Origin: Pseudomonadota bacterium | GTDB lineage: Bacteria; Pseudomonadota; Alphaproteobacteria; Rhizobiales; Aestuariivirgaceae | Reading direction: 5' to 3' | Assembly: GCA_016522385.1 (NCBI GenBank) | Contig: JAEKFU010000641.1 | Location: 1 to 5,704, forward strand | DNA: 5,704 bases | Part shown: positions 1-5,444 of the stretch, piece after piece | How positions within the stretch are numbered: the stretch's first letter is position 1 | Layout of the letters: each line of letters opens with the position of its first letter | Program-made: the position numbers and the translations under genes | Notes under the pieces: model-generated | Seen by the model: the letters and a program-made list of their open reading frames with translations, nothing else | Databases searched by the model: none | What the model was told of the DNA's origin: nothing

Positions 1-291
1 CATCATGGGGCCCTTTTTCACGCTTCCGCGGTGTTCCCTCAGGATGCGGTGACGATCGATGGCGAAACACGCGACTACGCCGGGCGGTTTTTCTGTCCCC
101 GCTGCGGCTCGTCCATTTTCGCACGCACCGCAGACGAAATCGAAGTGAACGTAGGATCCCTGGATGCCCCTGATCAACTGATGCCAACCTACGAAAGCTG
201 GATCGTCCGTCGCGAGTCCTGGTTGCCGCCGTTTCCACTCACGAGACGATACGACCGCGATCGTGACGCCACGAGTCGCTTTGAGGAGTAG
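1..291 (+). CDS. GFA/CENP-V-like zinc-binding protein, C-terminal part (5' end outside window)
   Basis: The reading frame is open from the first base and ends at TAG 289-291, so only the last 96 residues are present. They include a CPRCG zinc-knuckle motif (window residues 32-36), followed by S-I-F-A-R, a V-G-S-L-D-x-P-D segment and a W-I-V-R-R-E-S-W-L segment. This order is typical of the second half of glutathione-dependent formaldehyde-activating (GFA/CENP-V-like) family proteins. The first cysteine cluster of the family would lie upstream of the window. Most members have no proven substrate, and the formaldehyde-glutathione role established for the namesake should not be assumed here. An internal GTG at 31 is not a credible start because homologous sequence continues upstream of it. 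The gene converges on the FAH gene across a 47-bp gap in which I see no terminator, and it is probably unrelated to the tyrosine genes. Confidence 0.8.
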   Translation, partial: HHGALFHASAVFPQDAVTIDGETRDYAGRFFCPRCGSSIFARTADEIEVNVGSLDAPDQLMPTYESWIVRRESWLPPFPLTRRYDRDRDATSRFEE

Positions 292-338
292 GTCGCAATC
301 ACAGCAGGCTTCACCTTGGTCAAATCCGTCCACACCGC

Positions 339-1352
339 CTAGCCATCGTATTGCACCACTTTCTGATCAATCGCGCCGAAAATCGATTGGCCGTCTGCGT
401 CCAGCATGTCAATGCGAACCCGATCGCCGAACGCCAGAAAGGCTGTCGACGGCTTGCCATCGTTGATTGTTTCGATCATCCGCAGTTCTGCGACACAGGA
501 ATAGCCCCTTCCGCCCTCGCTGACCGGCCTGCCGGGTGAACCGTCGGCATCCTTGTTCGATACGGTTCCCGATCCGACGATGCTCCCGGCACACAGGGGA
601 CGCGATTTGGCCGCATGAGCAATTAACTGACCAAAATCGAAGGTCATATCGACGTCTGCATCCGGCTTGCCGAACAGCTCGCCGTTAACTTCCGACAGAA
701 GCGGCAGGCGGACCTTTGCATCCTTCCAGGCATCCCCGAGCGCATCCGGCGTCACTGCAACAGGTGAGAATGCCGATGACGGCTTGGCCTGAAAGAAACC
801 GAAGCCTTTGCCGAGCTCGGCCGGGATAAGATTCCGCAATGATACATCGTTGACCAGCATTACCAGTGCAATATGCTCACGCGCCTTGGATTCCGACACG
901 CCCATTGGCACATCATCGGTAATCACCGCGATCTCCGCCTCGAAATCGATGCCCCAATCCTCTCTGGCAAGTTCGACATCACCGCGCGGATCAAGAAACG
1001 AGTCCGAACCGCCTTGATACATCAACGGATCGCTCCAGAAACTGTCGGGCATCTTGGCGCCGCGCGCATTCCTTACCAATTCGACGTGGTTCACGTAGGC
1101 CGAACCGTCGGCCCACTGATAGGCCCGCGGCAACGGCGAGTGGCAATCCTGTTGGCTGAATTCCTGACCATCGATGCGCCCGGCATCGAGGTCTTCATGC
1201 AGACGCAAAAGACTCGCCCGAACGTCAGTCCAATTGTCGAGTGCTGCTTGCAGCGTGGGGACAATATCAGGCGCAACACAGCGAGTCAGATCTGATGTGA
1301 CCACCACCAGGCGACCGTCGCGGGTGCCATTTCTTAGACTTGCAAGTTTCAT
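339..1352 (-). CDS. fahA: Fumarylacetoacetate hydrolase family protein (tyrosine catabolism)
   Basis: This 337-residue protein is a full-length member of the bacterial FAH family, whose members hydrolyse fumarylacetoacetate to fumarate and acetoacetate in the last step of tyrosine breakdown. The divalent-metal site is visible as E138-x-E140 in the DFEAE motif and D169 in VNDVSLR. R173 and K190 (QAKPSSAFSP) stand where the mouse enzyme has catalytic Arg237 and Lys253. The GSGTVSNKD segment (261-268) and the C-terminal SIFGAIDQ match the fold's core. The ATG at 1352 has GAGGA a few bases upstream, inside the 13-bp gap after the hmgA remnant's stop, so the two formed one transcription unit read from the hmgA side. 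No frameshift or lost key residue is seen, even though its upstream partner is destroyed. The pathway assignment rests on the hmgA/hpd context; FAH-fold enzymes also act on other diketo acids. Confidence 0.87.
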   Translation of the reverse strand: MKLASLRNGTRDGRLVVVTSDLTRCVAPDIVPTLQAALDNWTDVRASLLRLHEDLDAGRIDGQEFSQQDCHSPLPRAYQWADGSAYVNHVELVRNARGAKMPDSFWSDPLMYQGGSDSFLDPRGDVELAREDWGIDFEAEIAVITDDVPMGVSESKAREHIALVMLVNDVSLRNLIPAELGKGFGFFQAKPSSAFSPVAVTPDALGDAWKDAKVRLPLLSEVNGELFGKPDADVDMTFDFGQLIAHAAKSRPLCAGSIVGSGTVSNKDADGSPGRPVSEGGRGYSCVAELRMIETINDGKPSTAFLAFGDRVRIDMLDADGQSIFGAIDQKVVQYDG

Positions 1353-1365
1353 TGATCCTCAGAAC

Positions 1366-1765
1366 CTACTGATTGCCATCGAATTTCCTCACCAGACCCT
1401 GCCAGCAGCCGGAATAGTCCGACTGAAGTGTTTCAAGATCAGCTGCATAGCTGGTTAGATGCTGCGGAAACCGGGTATCGAACATGAATGCAAACGTGTT
1501 CTCCAGCTTGTGCGGCTTGACATCGGCGTTGCTGGCACCTTCATAGGTATCATTGTCCGGCCCGTGCGGCAGCATGCAATTATGCAGGCTCATGCCACCC
1601 GGTACAAAGCCCTCCAGCTTGGCATCATACACGCCGTAGATCAGCCCGATGAACTCAGACATGATGCTCATGCGATACCACGTTGGGCAGAACGTAGTCT
1701 CGGCCACCGACCAGCACTTCGGTCTCGAAATCATTTCCGAACCAGGGCATGCATGACAAGCACAT
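1366..1765 (-). pseudogene. hmgA: Homogentisate 1,2-dioxygenase remnant: internal deletion plus frameshift
   Basis: Intact homogentisate dioxygenase (about 440 residues, ferrous iron) opens the ring of homogentisate to maleylacetoacetate. Here only both ends survive. In one frame, from about 1750 down to 1712, the DNA encodes MPWFGNDFETEVL, matching the N-terminal M-P-G-F-G-N-D-F-E-T-E-x-L of alphaproteobacterial HmgA. From 1713 the homology jumps, in a different frame, to the last 115 residues: WSVAETTF, MSEFIGLI, VPGGMSLHNCMLPHGPD, AFMFDTRFPQ and CWQGL, ending at the TAG at 1366-1368. Roughly 300 codons are missing by comparison with human HGD numbering. The N-terminal frame ends at a TGA at 1655-1657. 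The conserved iron ligands Glu (MSEF) and His (PHGPD) remain, but the ligand His of the usual YHRN motif reads Arg (WYRMS, codon 1672-1674). The 5' limit is uncertain: ATG at 1765, ATG at 1750 or GTG at 1777 could be the old start. An assembly error cannot be excluded, but the extra substitutions favour a decaying gene. Confidence 0.85.
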
Positions 1766-1812
1766 CGGGAGGCTCACAATCGTTGCAACTCTTCACTCGG
1801 CAGCTGCAGTGA

Positions 1813-1836
1813 TGATGGTTACGTTTGTAACTATCA
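1813..1836. promoter_or_regulatory. Palindromic operator candidate in the marR/hmgA divergent region
   Basis: Two 10-bp arms (1813-1822 and 1827-1836) surround a 4-bp centre. The core is GTTAC-gttt-GTAAC, and 9 of 10 arm positions pair. It lies immediately upstream of the marR ribosome binding site (AAGGGTGA, 1836-1843) and between the divergent marR and former hmgA starts. Position and size suit a dimeric winged-helix repressor such as MarR acting on its own gene and on the hmgA-fah unit. That the adjacent MarR protein binds it is inference. Confidence 0.55.
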
Positions 1837-1850
1837 AGGGTGACTCACAT

Positions 1851-2327
1851 ATGTCTGAATTGCAACTTCAGAATTTCCTGCCCTATCTATTGAGCCGCGC
1901 CGCGGCGATTTCCAGCAACCAACTGGCACAGATTAACCGCCGTGCGTACGGGCTCACGGTGCCTGAATGGCGTACGCCGGCAACACTTGAACAGTTCGGC
2001 GAGATGACCGCCAAGGAAATCGGGGCTCACTCTTTGATGCACAAGACCAAAGTCAGCCGGGCGGCAGCCTCATTCACCCGGCGCCGCTGGTGGAAGCGCC
2101 GGACCGATGAAACAGACCGGCGAATCGAGCATCTGACGCTGGCACAGCTGGGATTGCGGGCCTATGACAGCCTGAGGACGGAAATGCTGCTCGCTGAGGA
2201 AAGGATGCTCTCCAGGCTGTCGCACAGCGAGCGCCGGCTTGTGCTGCAAGGAGTGTCGCTTCTCGAACAGGCGCTGGAGGTGCGGGAATTCAGATCTTCT
2301 ACAAAGGCAGCGCCGATGTCTCCTTGA
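1851..2327 (+). CDS. MarR-family winged-helix transcriptional regulator
   Basis: This 158-residue regulator has the MarR layout: an N-terminal dimerisation helix (NFLPYLLSRAAAISSNQLAQI, split here as residues 8-28), the PEWR segment, the helix-turn-helix M-T-A-K-E-I-G-A-H-S with recognition helix M-H-K-T-K-V-S-R-A, a wing ending in TDETDRR, and a C-terminal helix rich in E and L. The ATG at 1851 is chosen because AAGGGTGA precedes it by 7 bases and the family's N-terminus begins there. An in-frame upstream ATG at 1749 would run through the operator and the hmgA remnant. Divergent orientation to hmgA suggests it controls homogentisate or tyrosine breakdown, probably as a ligand-released repressor that also regulates itself. 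Some normally conserved positions look unusual (RTPATL after PEW; ASFTRRRWW before the wing), which could mean relaxed selection since hmgA broke. Its last 29 bp overlap the convergent Lrp-family gene. Confidence 0.85.
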   Translation: MSELQLQNFLPYLLSRAAAISSNQLAQINRRAYGLTVPEWRTPATLEQFGEMTAKEIGAHSLMHKTKVSRAAASFTRRRWWKRRTDETDRRIEHLTLAQLGLRAYDSLRTEMLLAEERMLSRLSHSERRLVLQGVSLLEQALEVREFRSSTKAAPMSP

Positions 2328-2763
2328 GTGTATCAAGCACAATGGCGGTCCTGACATTCTGCACCGCCTCATGCGGCAAGAGCGTGTCGTTGACGAAGTC
2401 CGACAGTGCCCGGAGATCGCGGGTGACAACTTTCAGCAGATAGTCCATTTCCCCGGTAAGTGCATGCGCCTCCAGCACTTCAGGCAGGTGGGTCACCAGT
2501 CGCACGAAGTGGGCAGCATTGTCCTTATTGTGCCGAGCCAGTGTCACAAAGACCATGTTGACCAGATCGAAGCCGGCTTTCTGCCGGTCAATGAAAGCAG
2601 CATACCCGAGTATAAAACCATCCTCTTCAAGACGCGCCCTGCGCCGCGAACATTGCGACGGCGATAGGCCGACACGTTCGGCAAGCTCGTTGTTGGTCGA
2701 GCGGGAATCCGCTTGCAGGGATGCAAGAATTCTACGATCGAATTGATCCAGCTTGTTTAACAT
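2299..2763 (-). CDS. Lrp/AsnC-family transcriptional regulator
   Basis: This 154-residue protein has the usual Lrp/AsnC size and two domains. The N-terminal helix-turn-helix includes LDQFDRRILASLQ, then N-N-E-L-A-E-R-V-G-L-S-P-S-Q-C-S-R-R (about 24-41) and R-L-E-E-D-G-F-I. The C-terminal ligand-binding RAM domain (about 65-145) carries the characteristic L-T-G-E-M-D-Y-L-L-K-V motif and a final PHEAVQNVRTAIVLDTLKE strand-helix segment. The ATG at 2763 is used: it gives the standard M-L-N-K-L-D-x-x-D-R-R-I-L start, whereas the longer frame would need a TTG at 2829 and would consume the promoter. Proteins of this family sense amino acids and form octamers that wrap DNA. It diverges from hpd across about 126 bp packed with phased TGC motifs, so it is the natural candidate regulator of hpd and of itself. 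Which amino acid it senses cannot be read from the sequence; tyrosine or phenylalanine is a guess from context. Confidence 0.88.
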   Translation of the reverse strand: MLNKLDQFDRRILASLQADSRSTNNELAERVGLSPSQCSRRRARLEEDGFILGYAAFIDRQKAGFDLVNMVFVTLARHNKDNAAHFVRLVTHLPEVLEAHALTGEMDYLLKVVTRDLRALSDFVNDTLLPHEAVQNVRTAIVLDTLKETSALPL

Positions 2764-2849
2764 ATGCAAATTTCCAACGGGTTTTGCAAATTTCGTGCGC
2801 AATATGCAGAATAGTGCATCATTTTGCAAGGATTATGCATGTCAAATGC
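2764..2849. promoter_or_regulatory. Phased TGC-motif array, probable Lrp-family binding region between lrp and hpd
   Basis: TGC trinucleotides begin at 2765, 2785, 2796, 2805, 2815, 2825, 2836 and 2847, so nearly every helical turn carries one. Six of the eight are TGCA (all but 2796 and 2847). Within the array are a perfect inverted repeat ATGCA-gaatag-TGCAT (2804-2819), TTTTGCAA twice with a 40-bp offset (2782 and 2822), and TGCAAATTTC twice with a 20-bp offset (2765 and 2785). The stretch is AT-rich compared with the flanking genes. One-face phasing over about 85 bp is what an octameric Lrp/AsnC protein wrapping DNA would need. Binding by the neighbouring regulator is inferred from divergent placement. 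Confidence 0.55.
2801..2829 (-). promoter_or_regulatory. Possible sigma-70-like promoter for the Lrp-family gene
   Basis: On the minus strand TTGCAA (2829-2824) and CATATT (2806-2801) are separated by 17 bp. Each matches 4 of 6 consensus bases. Transcription would start near 2794, giving a leader of about 30 bases before the ATG at 2763. Both elements coincide with the TGC motifs of the array, so bound regulator would cover the promoter, consistent with autorepression. The match is modest and unproven; no comparably spaced promoter for hpd stands out. Confidence 0.3.
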
Positions 2850-2889
2850 GCTAATCTAGGCAAACGTCATGAATAGAAGGAAGAACGTC

Positions 2890-4002
2890 ATGGGTCCGTT
2901 TCCGCACGATGCACCACCGGCCAAGATCTCCGCTGCCAATCCGGCCGGCACGGATGGGTTTGAATTTGTTGAATTCGCCCATCCCGACCCGGAAAAACTC
3001 GCGGAAGTCTTCGACAGAATGGGTTTTGAGCCGGTCGCGAGGCACAAGACCAAGAACATCACGCTGTGGCGCCAGGGCGATGTCAACTACGTCGTCAATG
3101 CTGAACCAGATTCGTTTGCCGCCCGCTTTGTCGATCAGCACGGACCTTGTGCGCCGTCAATGGCCTGGCGGGTGGTCGACGCTCAGGCTGCATTTGATCA
3201 TGCCGTATCGAAAGGCGCTGAGCCCTATCTTGGCGATGACAAGACGCTCGATGCGCCGGCCATCGTCGGTATCGGCGGATCACTGTTGTATTTCATCGAT
3301 ACCTATGGAGACAAAGGCTCAACCTATGACGCGGAGTTCGACTGGCTCGGCGAACCCGATTGCATGCCGGATGGTGTCGGTTTCTATTACCTCGATCACC
3401 TGACCCACAATGTCTTCCGCGGCAACATGGACAAATGGTGGGACTTTTATCGCAATCTGTTCAACTTCAAGCAAATCCATTTCTTCGACATCGAAGGTCG
3501 GCTTACAGGCTTGGTCAGTCGGGCCATCACCTCGCCATGCGGCAAGATCCGCATACCGCTGAATGAATCGACGGACGACAGAAGCCAGATCGAAGAATAC
3601 CTGCGCAAGTACAAAGGCGAGGGCATCCAGCACATCGCTGTGGGCACCGAGGCAATCTACGACGCCACCGACCGGTTGGCCGATAACGGTCTGAAATTCA
3701 TGCCGGCACCGCCTGAGACCTACTACCTAAACAGTCATGACCGCGTTAGGGGCCATGAAGAACCGATCGACCGGATGATGCGCCACGGCGTGCTGATCGA
3801 TGGAGAGGGTGTCATCGGCGGTGGTGAGACGAAAGTTCTGCTGCAGATTTTCTCCAAGACCGTCATCGGTCCGATCTTCTTTGAATTCATCCAGCGAAAA
3901 GGCGATGAAGGCTTCGGTGAAGGCAATTTCCGCGCCTTGTTCGAGTCGATCGAAGAAGATCAGATCCGTCGCGGTGTCCTCAAAATCGAAGCTGCGGAAT
4001 AA
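2890..4002 (+). CDS. hpd: 4-hydroxyphenylpyruvate dioxygenase
   Basis: This cytoplasmic ferrous-iron dioxygenase (370 residues, normal for bacterial HPPD) converts 4-hydroxyphenylpyruvate to homogentisate with decarboxylation and ring hydroxylation. Two vicinal-oxygen-chelate domains are visible. In the catalytic C-terminal half the metal triad is complete: His170 in YLDHLTHN, His248 in EGIQHIAV and Glu332 in FFEFIQRKG, spaced like the Pseudomonas enzyme's His161, His240 and Glu322. The conserved IRIPLNE, APPETYY and GFGEGNFRALFESIE segments are also present. The ATG at 2890 is preferred because AGGAAG lies 6 bases upstream and the usual MGPFPHDAPP N-terminus follows; an in-frame ATG at 2869 would add seven residues. 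The gene looks fully functional, in contrast to hmgA, the next enzyme in the pathway. It is probably controlled from the shared lrp-hpd region. No convincing intrinsic terminator follows it. Confidence 0.95.
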   Translation: MGPFPHDAPPAKISAANPAGTDGFEFVEFAHPDPEKLAEVFDRMGFEPVARHKTKNITLWRQGDVNYVVNAEPDSFAARFVDQHGPCAPSMAWRVVDAQAAFDHAVSKGAEPYLGDDKTLDAPAIVGIGGSLLYFIDTYGDKGSTYDAEFDWLGEPDCMPDGVGFYYLDHLTHNVFRGNMDKWWDFYRNLFNFKQIHFFDIEGRLTGLVSRAITSPCGKIRIPLNESTDDRSQIEEYLRKYKGEGIQHIAVGTEAIYDATDRLADNGLKFMPAPPETYYLNSHDRVRGHEEPIDRMMRHGVLIDGEGVIGGGETKVLLQIFSKTVIGPIFFEFIQRKGDEGFGEGNFRALFESIEEDQIRRGVLKIEAAE

Positions 4003-4138
4003 CGATTCGCCAGCAGACGATATTCACCATAAACCACTATGGCCGGGGTTCTAGACCTTGCATTTCGCCCCAATTTTGGGCAAGCAAGTTGGTCAACGAT
4101 TTCTGTGGTCAATAAAAACGCGATGCCACACTAAATCG

Positions 4139-4162
4139 GATCGAACTGACGACCGTTCGATC
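4139..4162. repeat. Perfect 8-8-8 inverted repeat upstream of the binding-protein gene
   Basis: GATCGAAC (4139-4146) and GTTCGATC (4155-4162) are perfect reverse complements separated by 8 bp, ending 38 bp before the ATG at 4201. It could be an operator for a dimeric regulator or, if transcribed, a leader hairpin; no T-tract follows, so it is not a terminator. The rest of the 198-bp gap (4003-4200) holds a short direct repeat TGGTCAA (4090 and 4106) and only a weak promoter-like pair, TTGGTC (4089) with AATAAA (4111). Confidence 0.5.
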
Positions 4163-4200
4163 GCTCATGCGTAATTGCGAATTAAACAGGGAGAAGTGCG

Positions 4201-5382
4201 ATGAGAAAGCTGCTTATTGCCTTAGCAGCCACGACAATGCTGGCCGGTCCAGCCTTGGCCGAAGACGTAAAGATCGGTGTGATCCTTGGCTTTACCGGCC
4301 CGATCGAAAGCCTGACGCCGGACATGGCCTCAGGTGCCGAACTGGCCATGAAGGAAGTCACCGACAGCGGTGCGCTGCTAGGTGGATCGAAGGTGATGTC
4401 GGTCCGCGGTGACAGCACATGCACCGATGCCGCAGCCGCGTCAGCAGCCGCTGAGCGCCTGATCACGTCCGACAAGGTGAATGCCATCATGGGCGCCGAC
4501 TGCTCGGGTGTGACGACCGCGATCCTGCAAAACGTGGCCATGGCCAATGGTATCGTGATGGTGTCGCCGTCGGCCACGTCGCCAGCCTTGTCGACCCTTG
4601 AAGACAATGGACTGTTCTTCCGGACCTCGCCGTCCGATGCCCGCCAGGGTCAGGTGCTGACCGATATCCTCAAGGAAAAGGGCGTCAAGTCAGCTGCATT
4701 GACCTACACCAACAACGACTACGGCAAGGGCCTTGCAGACAGCATTAAGAATAACTTCGAAAGTGCCGGCGGCAAGATCACCATCACTGCCGCCCATGAA
4801 GACGGCAAGGGTGACTACAGTGCTGAGGTCGCTGCGCTGGCGCAGGCCGGTGGCGATGTCTTGATCGTCGCAGGCTATCTCGACCAAGGCGGCAAGGGAA
4901 TTATTCAAGGCGCTCTTGACAGTGGCGCCTTTGAAACATTCGTACTGCCGGACGGTATGATCGGCGACAGCTTGCCAATTGCAATCGGCGATGGCCTGAA
5001 CGGTTCCTACGGCACCGTTCCCGGTACCGACAGCCCGGGTGCTGCCAAGTTCGGAGAAATGGCGACCGCCGCCGGTTTCAAGGCTGGTCCGTTTTCGGCC
5101 GAATCCTATGATGCCGCCGCATTGATCATGCTGGCCATGCAAGCTGCCGGGTCGTCCGACAGCGGCAAGTTCAAGGATAAGGTCGACATGGTCGCCAATG
5201 CACCGGGCGAAAAGATCTTTCCCGGCGAGCTGGCAAAAGGCCTGAAGATTCTCAAGGACGGTGGCGATATCGACTATGTCGGTGCCTCGGCCGTTGAGCT
5301 GATCGGTGCTGGCGAGAGTGCCGGCAACTATCGTGAAATTCTGGTCGACGGCGGCAAGATGACCACCGCCAAGTACCGCTAA
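4201..5382 (+). CDS. Periplasmic substrate-binding protein of a LIV-type (branched-chain amino acid family) ABC transporter
   Basis: This 393-residue protein begins with a clear Sec signal peptide (M-R-K-L-L, hydrophobic core, cut probable after A-L-A at residue 20). The mature part has the type I periplasmic binding fold of the Leu/Ile/Val (LivJ/LivK) family: V-K-I-G-V-I-L-G-F-T-G-P at 23-34, S-P-S-A-T-S-P around 122-128 in the ligand cleft region, Y-T-N-N-D-Y-G-K-G at 169-177 and E-S-Y-D-A-A at 301-306. Its only two cysteines, C74 and C101, are placed like the single disulfide of LivJ. AGGGAG lies 7 bases before the ATG. The gene is followed by a strong terminator and then an ATPase gene, a common way to make more binding protein than membrane components. 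Members of this family bind branched-chain or aromatic amino acids, amides, urea and aromatic acids. Linkage to hpd makes an aromatic amino acid or related compound an attractive but unproven ligand. Confidence 0.9.
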   Translation: MRKLLIALAATTMLAGPALAEDVKIGVILGFTGPIESLTPDMASGAELAMKEVTDSGALLGGSKVMSVRGDSTCTDAAAASAAAERLITSDKVNAIMGADCSGVTTAILQNVAMANGIVMVSPSATSPALSTLEDNGLFFRTSPSDARQGQVLTDILKEKGVKSAALTYTNNDYGKGLADSIKNNFESAGGKITITAAHEDGKGDYSAEVAALAQAGGDVLIVAGYLDQGGKGIIQGALDSGAFETFVLPDGMIGDSLPIAIGDGLNGSYGTVPGTDSPGAAKFGEMATAAGFKAGPFSAESYDAAALIMLAMQAAGSSDSGKFKDKVDMVANAPGEKIFPGELAKGLKILKDGGDIDYVGASAVELIGAGESAGNYREILVDGGKMTTAKYR

Positions 5383-5390
5383 CGAACTAT

Positions 5391-5424
5391 GAAAGCCCGG
5401 ACCATGGGCCCGGGCTTTCTTTTT
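5391..5424 (+). terminator. Rho-independent terminator between the binding-protein and ATPase genes
   Basis: A perfect 10-bp stem, GAAAGCCCGG (5391-5400) with CCGGGCTTTC (5410-5419), encloses a 9-base loop and is followed directly by TTTTT (5420-5424). It starts 8 bases after the binding-protein stop codon. Partial read-through here would leave the binding protein in excess over the downstream ATPase. Confidence 0.9.
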
Positions 5425-5444
5425 CTCCGGCCTTGGGGGGACCG

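Noticed and set aside
873..1295. 140-codon plus-strand open frame opposite the FAH gene
   Set aside because: It is antisense to a well-supported enzyme gene and has no family resemblance.
1366..1734. A stand-alone 122-codon gene starting at the ATG at 1734 on the minus strand
   Set aside because: The first codons are the out-of-frame reading of the HmgA N-terminal segment and the rest is only the HmgA C-terminus, so it is a remnant, not a small independent protein.
1749..1850. N-terminal extension of the MarR gene from the ATG at 1749
   Set aside because: It would translate the hmgA start region and the palindromic operator, resembles no MarR N-terminus, and lacks a ribosome binding site; AAGGGTGA supports ATG 1851.
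2764..2829. Upstream TTG start for the Lrp-family gene at 2829
   Set aside because: It adds 22 residues unlike the family and would run through the promoter and TGC array.
2909..3403. 164-codon plus-strand open frame inside hpd in another frame
   Set aside because: Its composition is that of a frame-shifted shadow rich in S, R and P; hpd is unambiguous.
4067..4081. GCCC-caatttt-GGGC hairpin after hpd as a terminator
   Set aside because: The stem is only 4 bp and no T-run follows on either strand.
4182..5142. Long minus-strand open frames (4182-4607 and 4690-5142) opposite the binding-protein gene
   Set aside because: They are shadows of a confident gene with signal peptide and family motifs, with no recognisable domain or ribosome binding site of their own.
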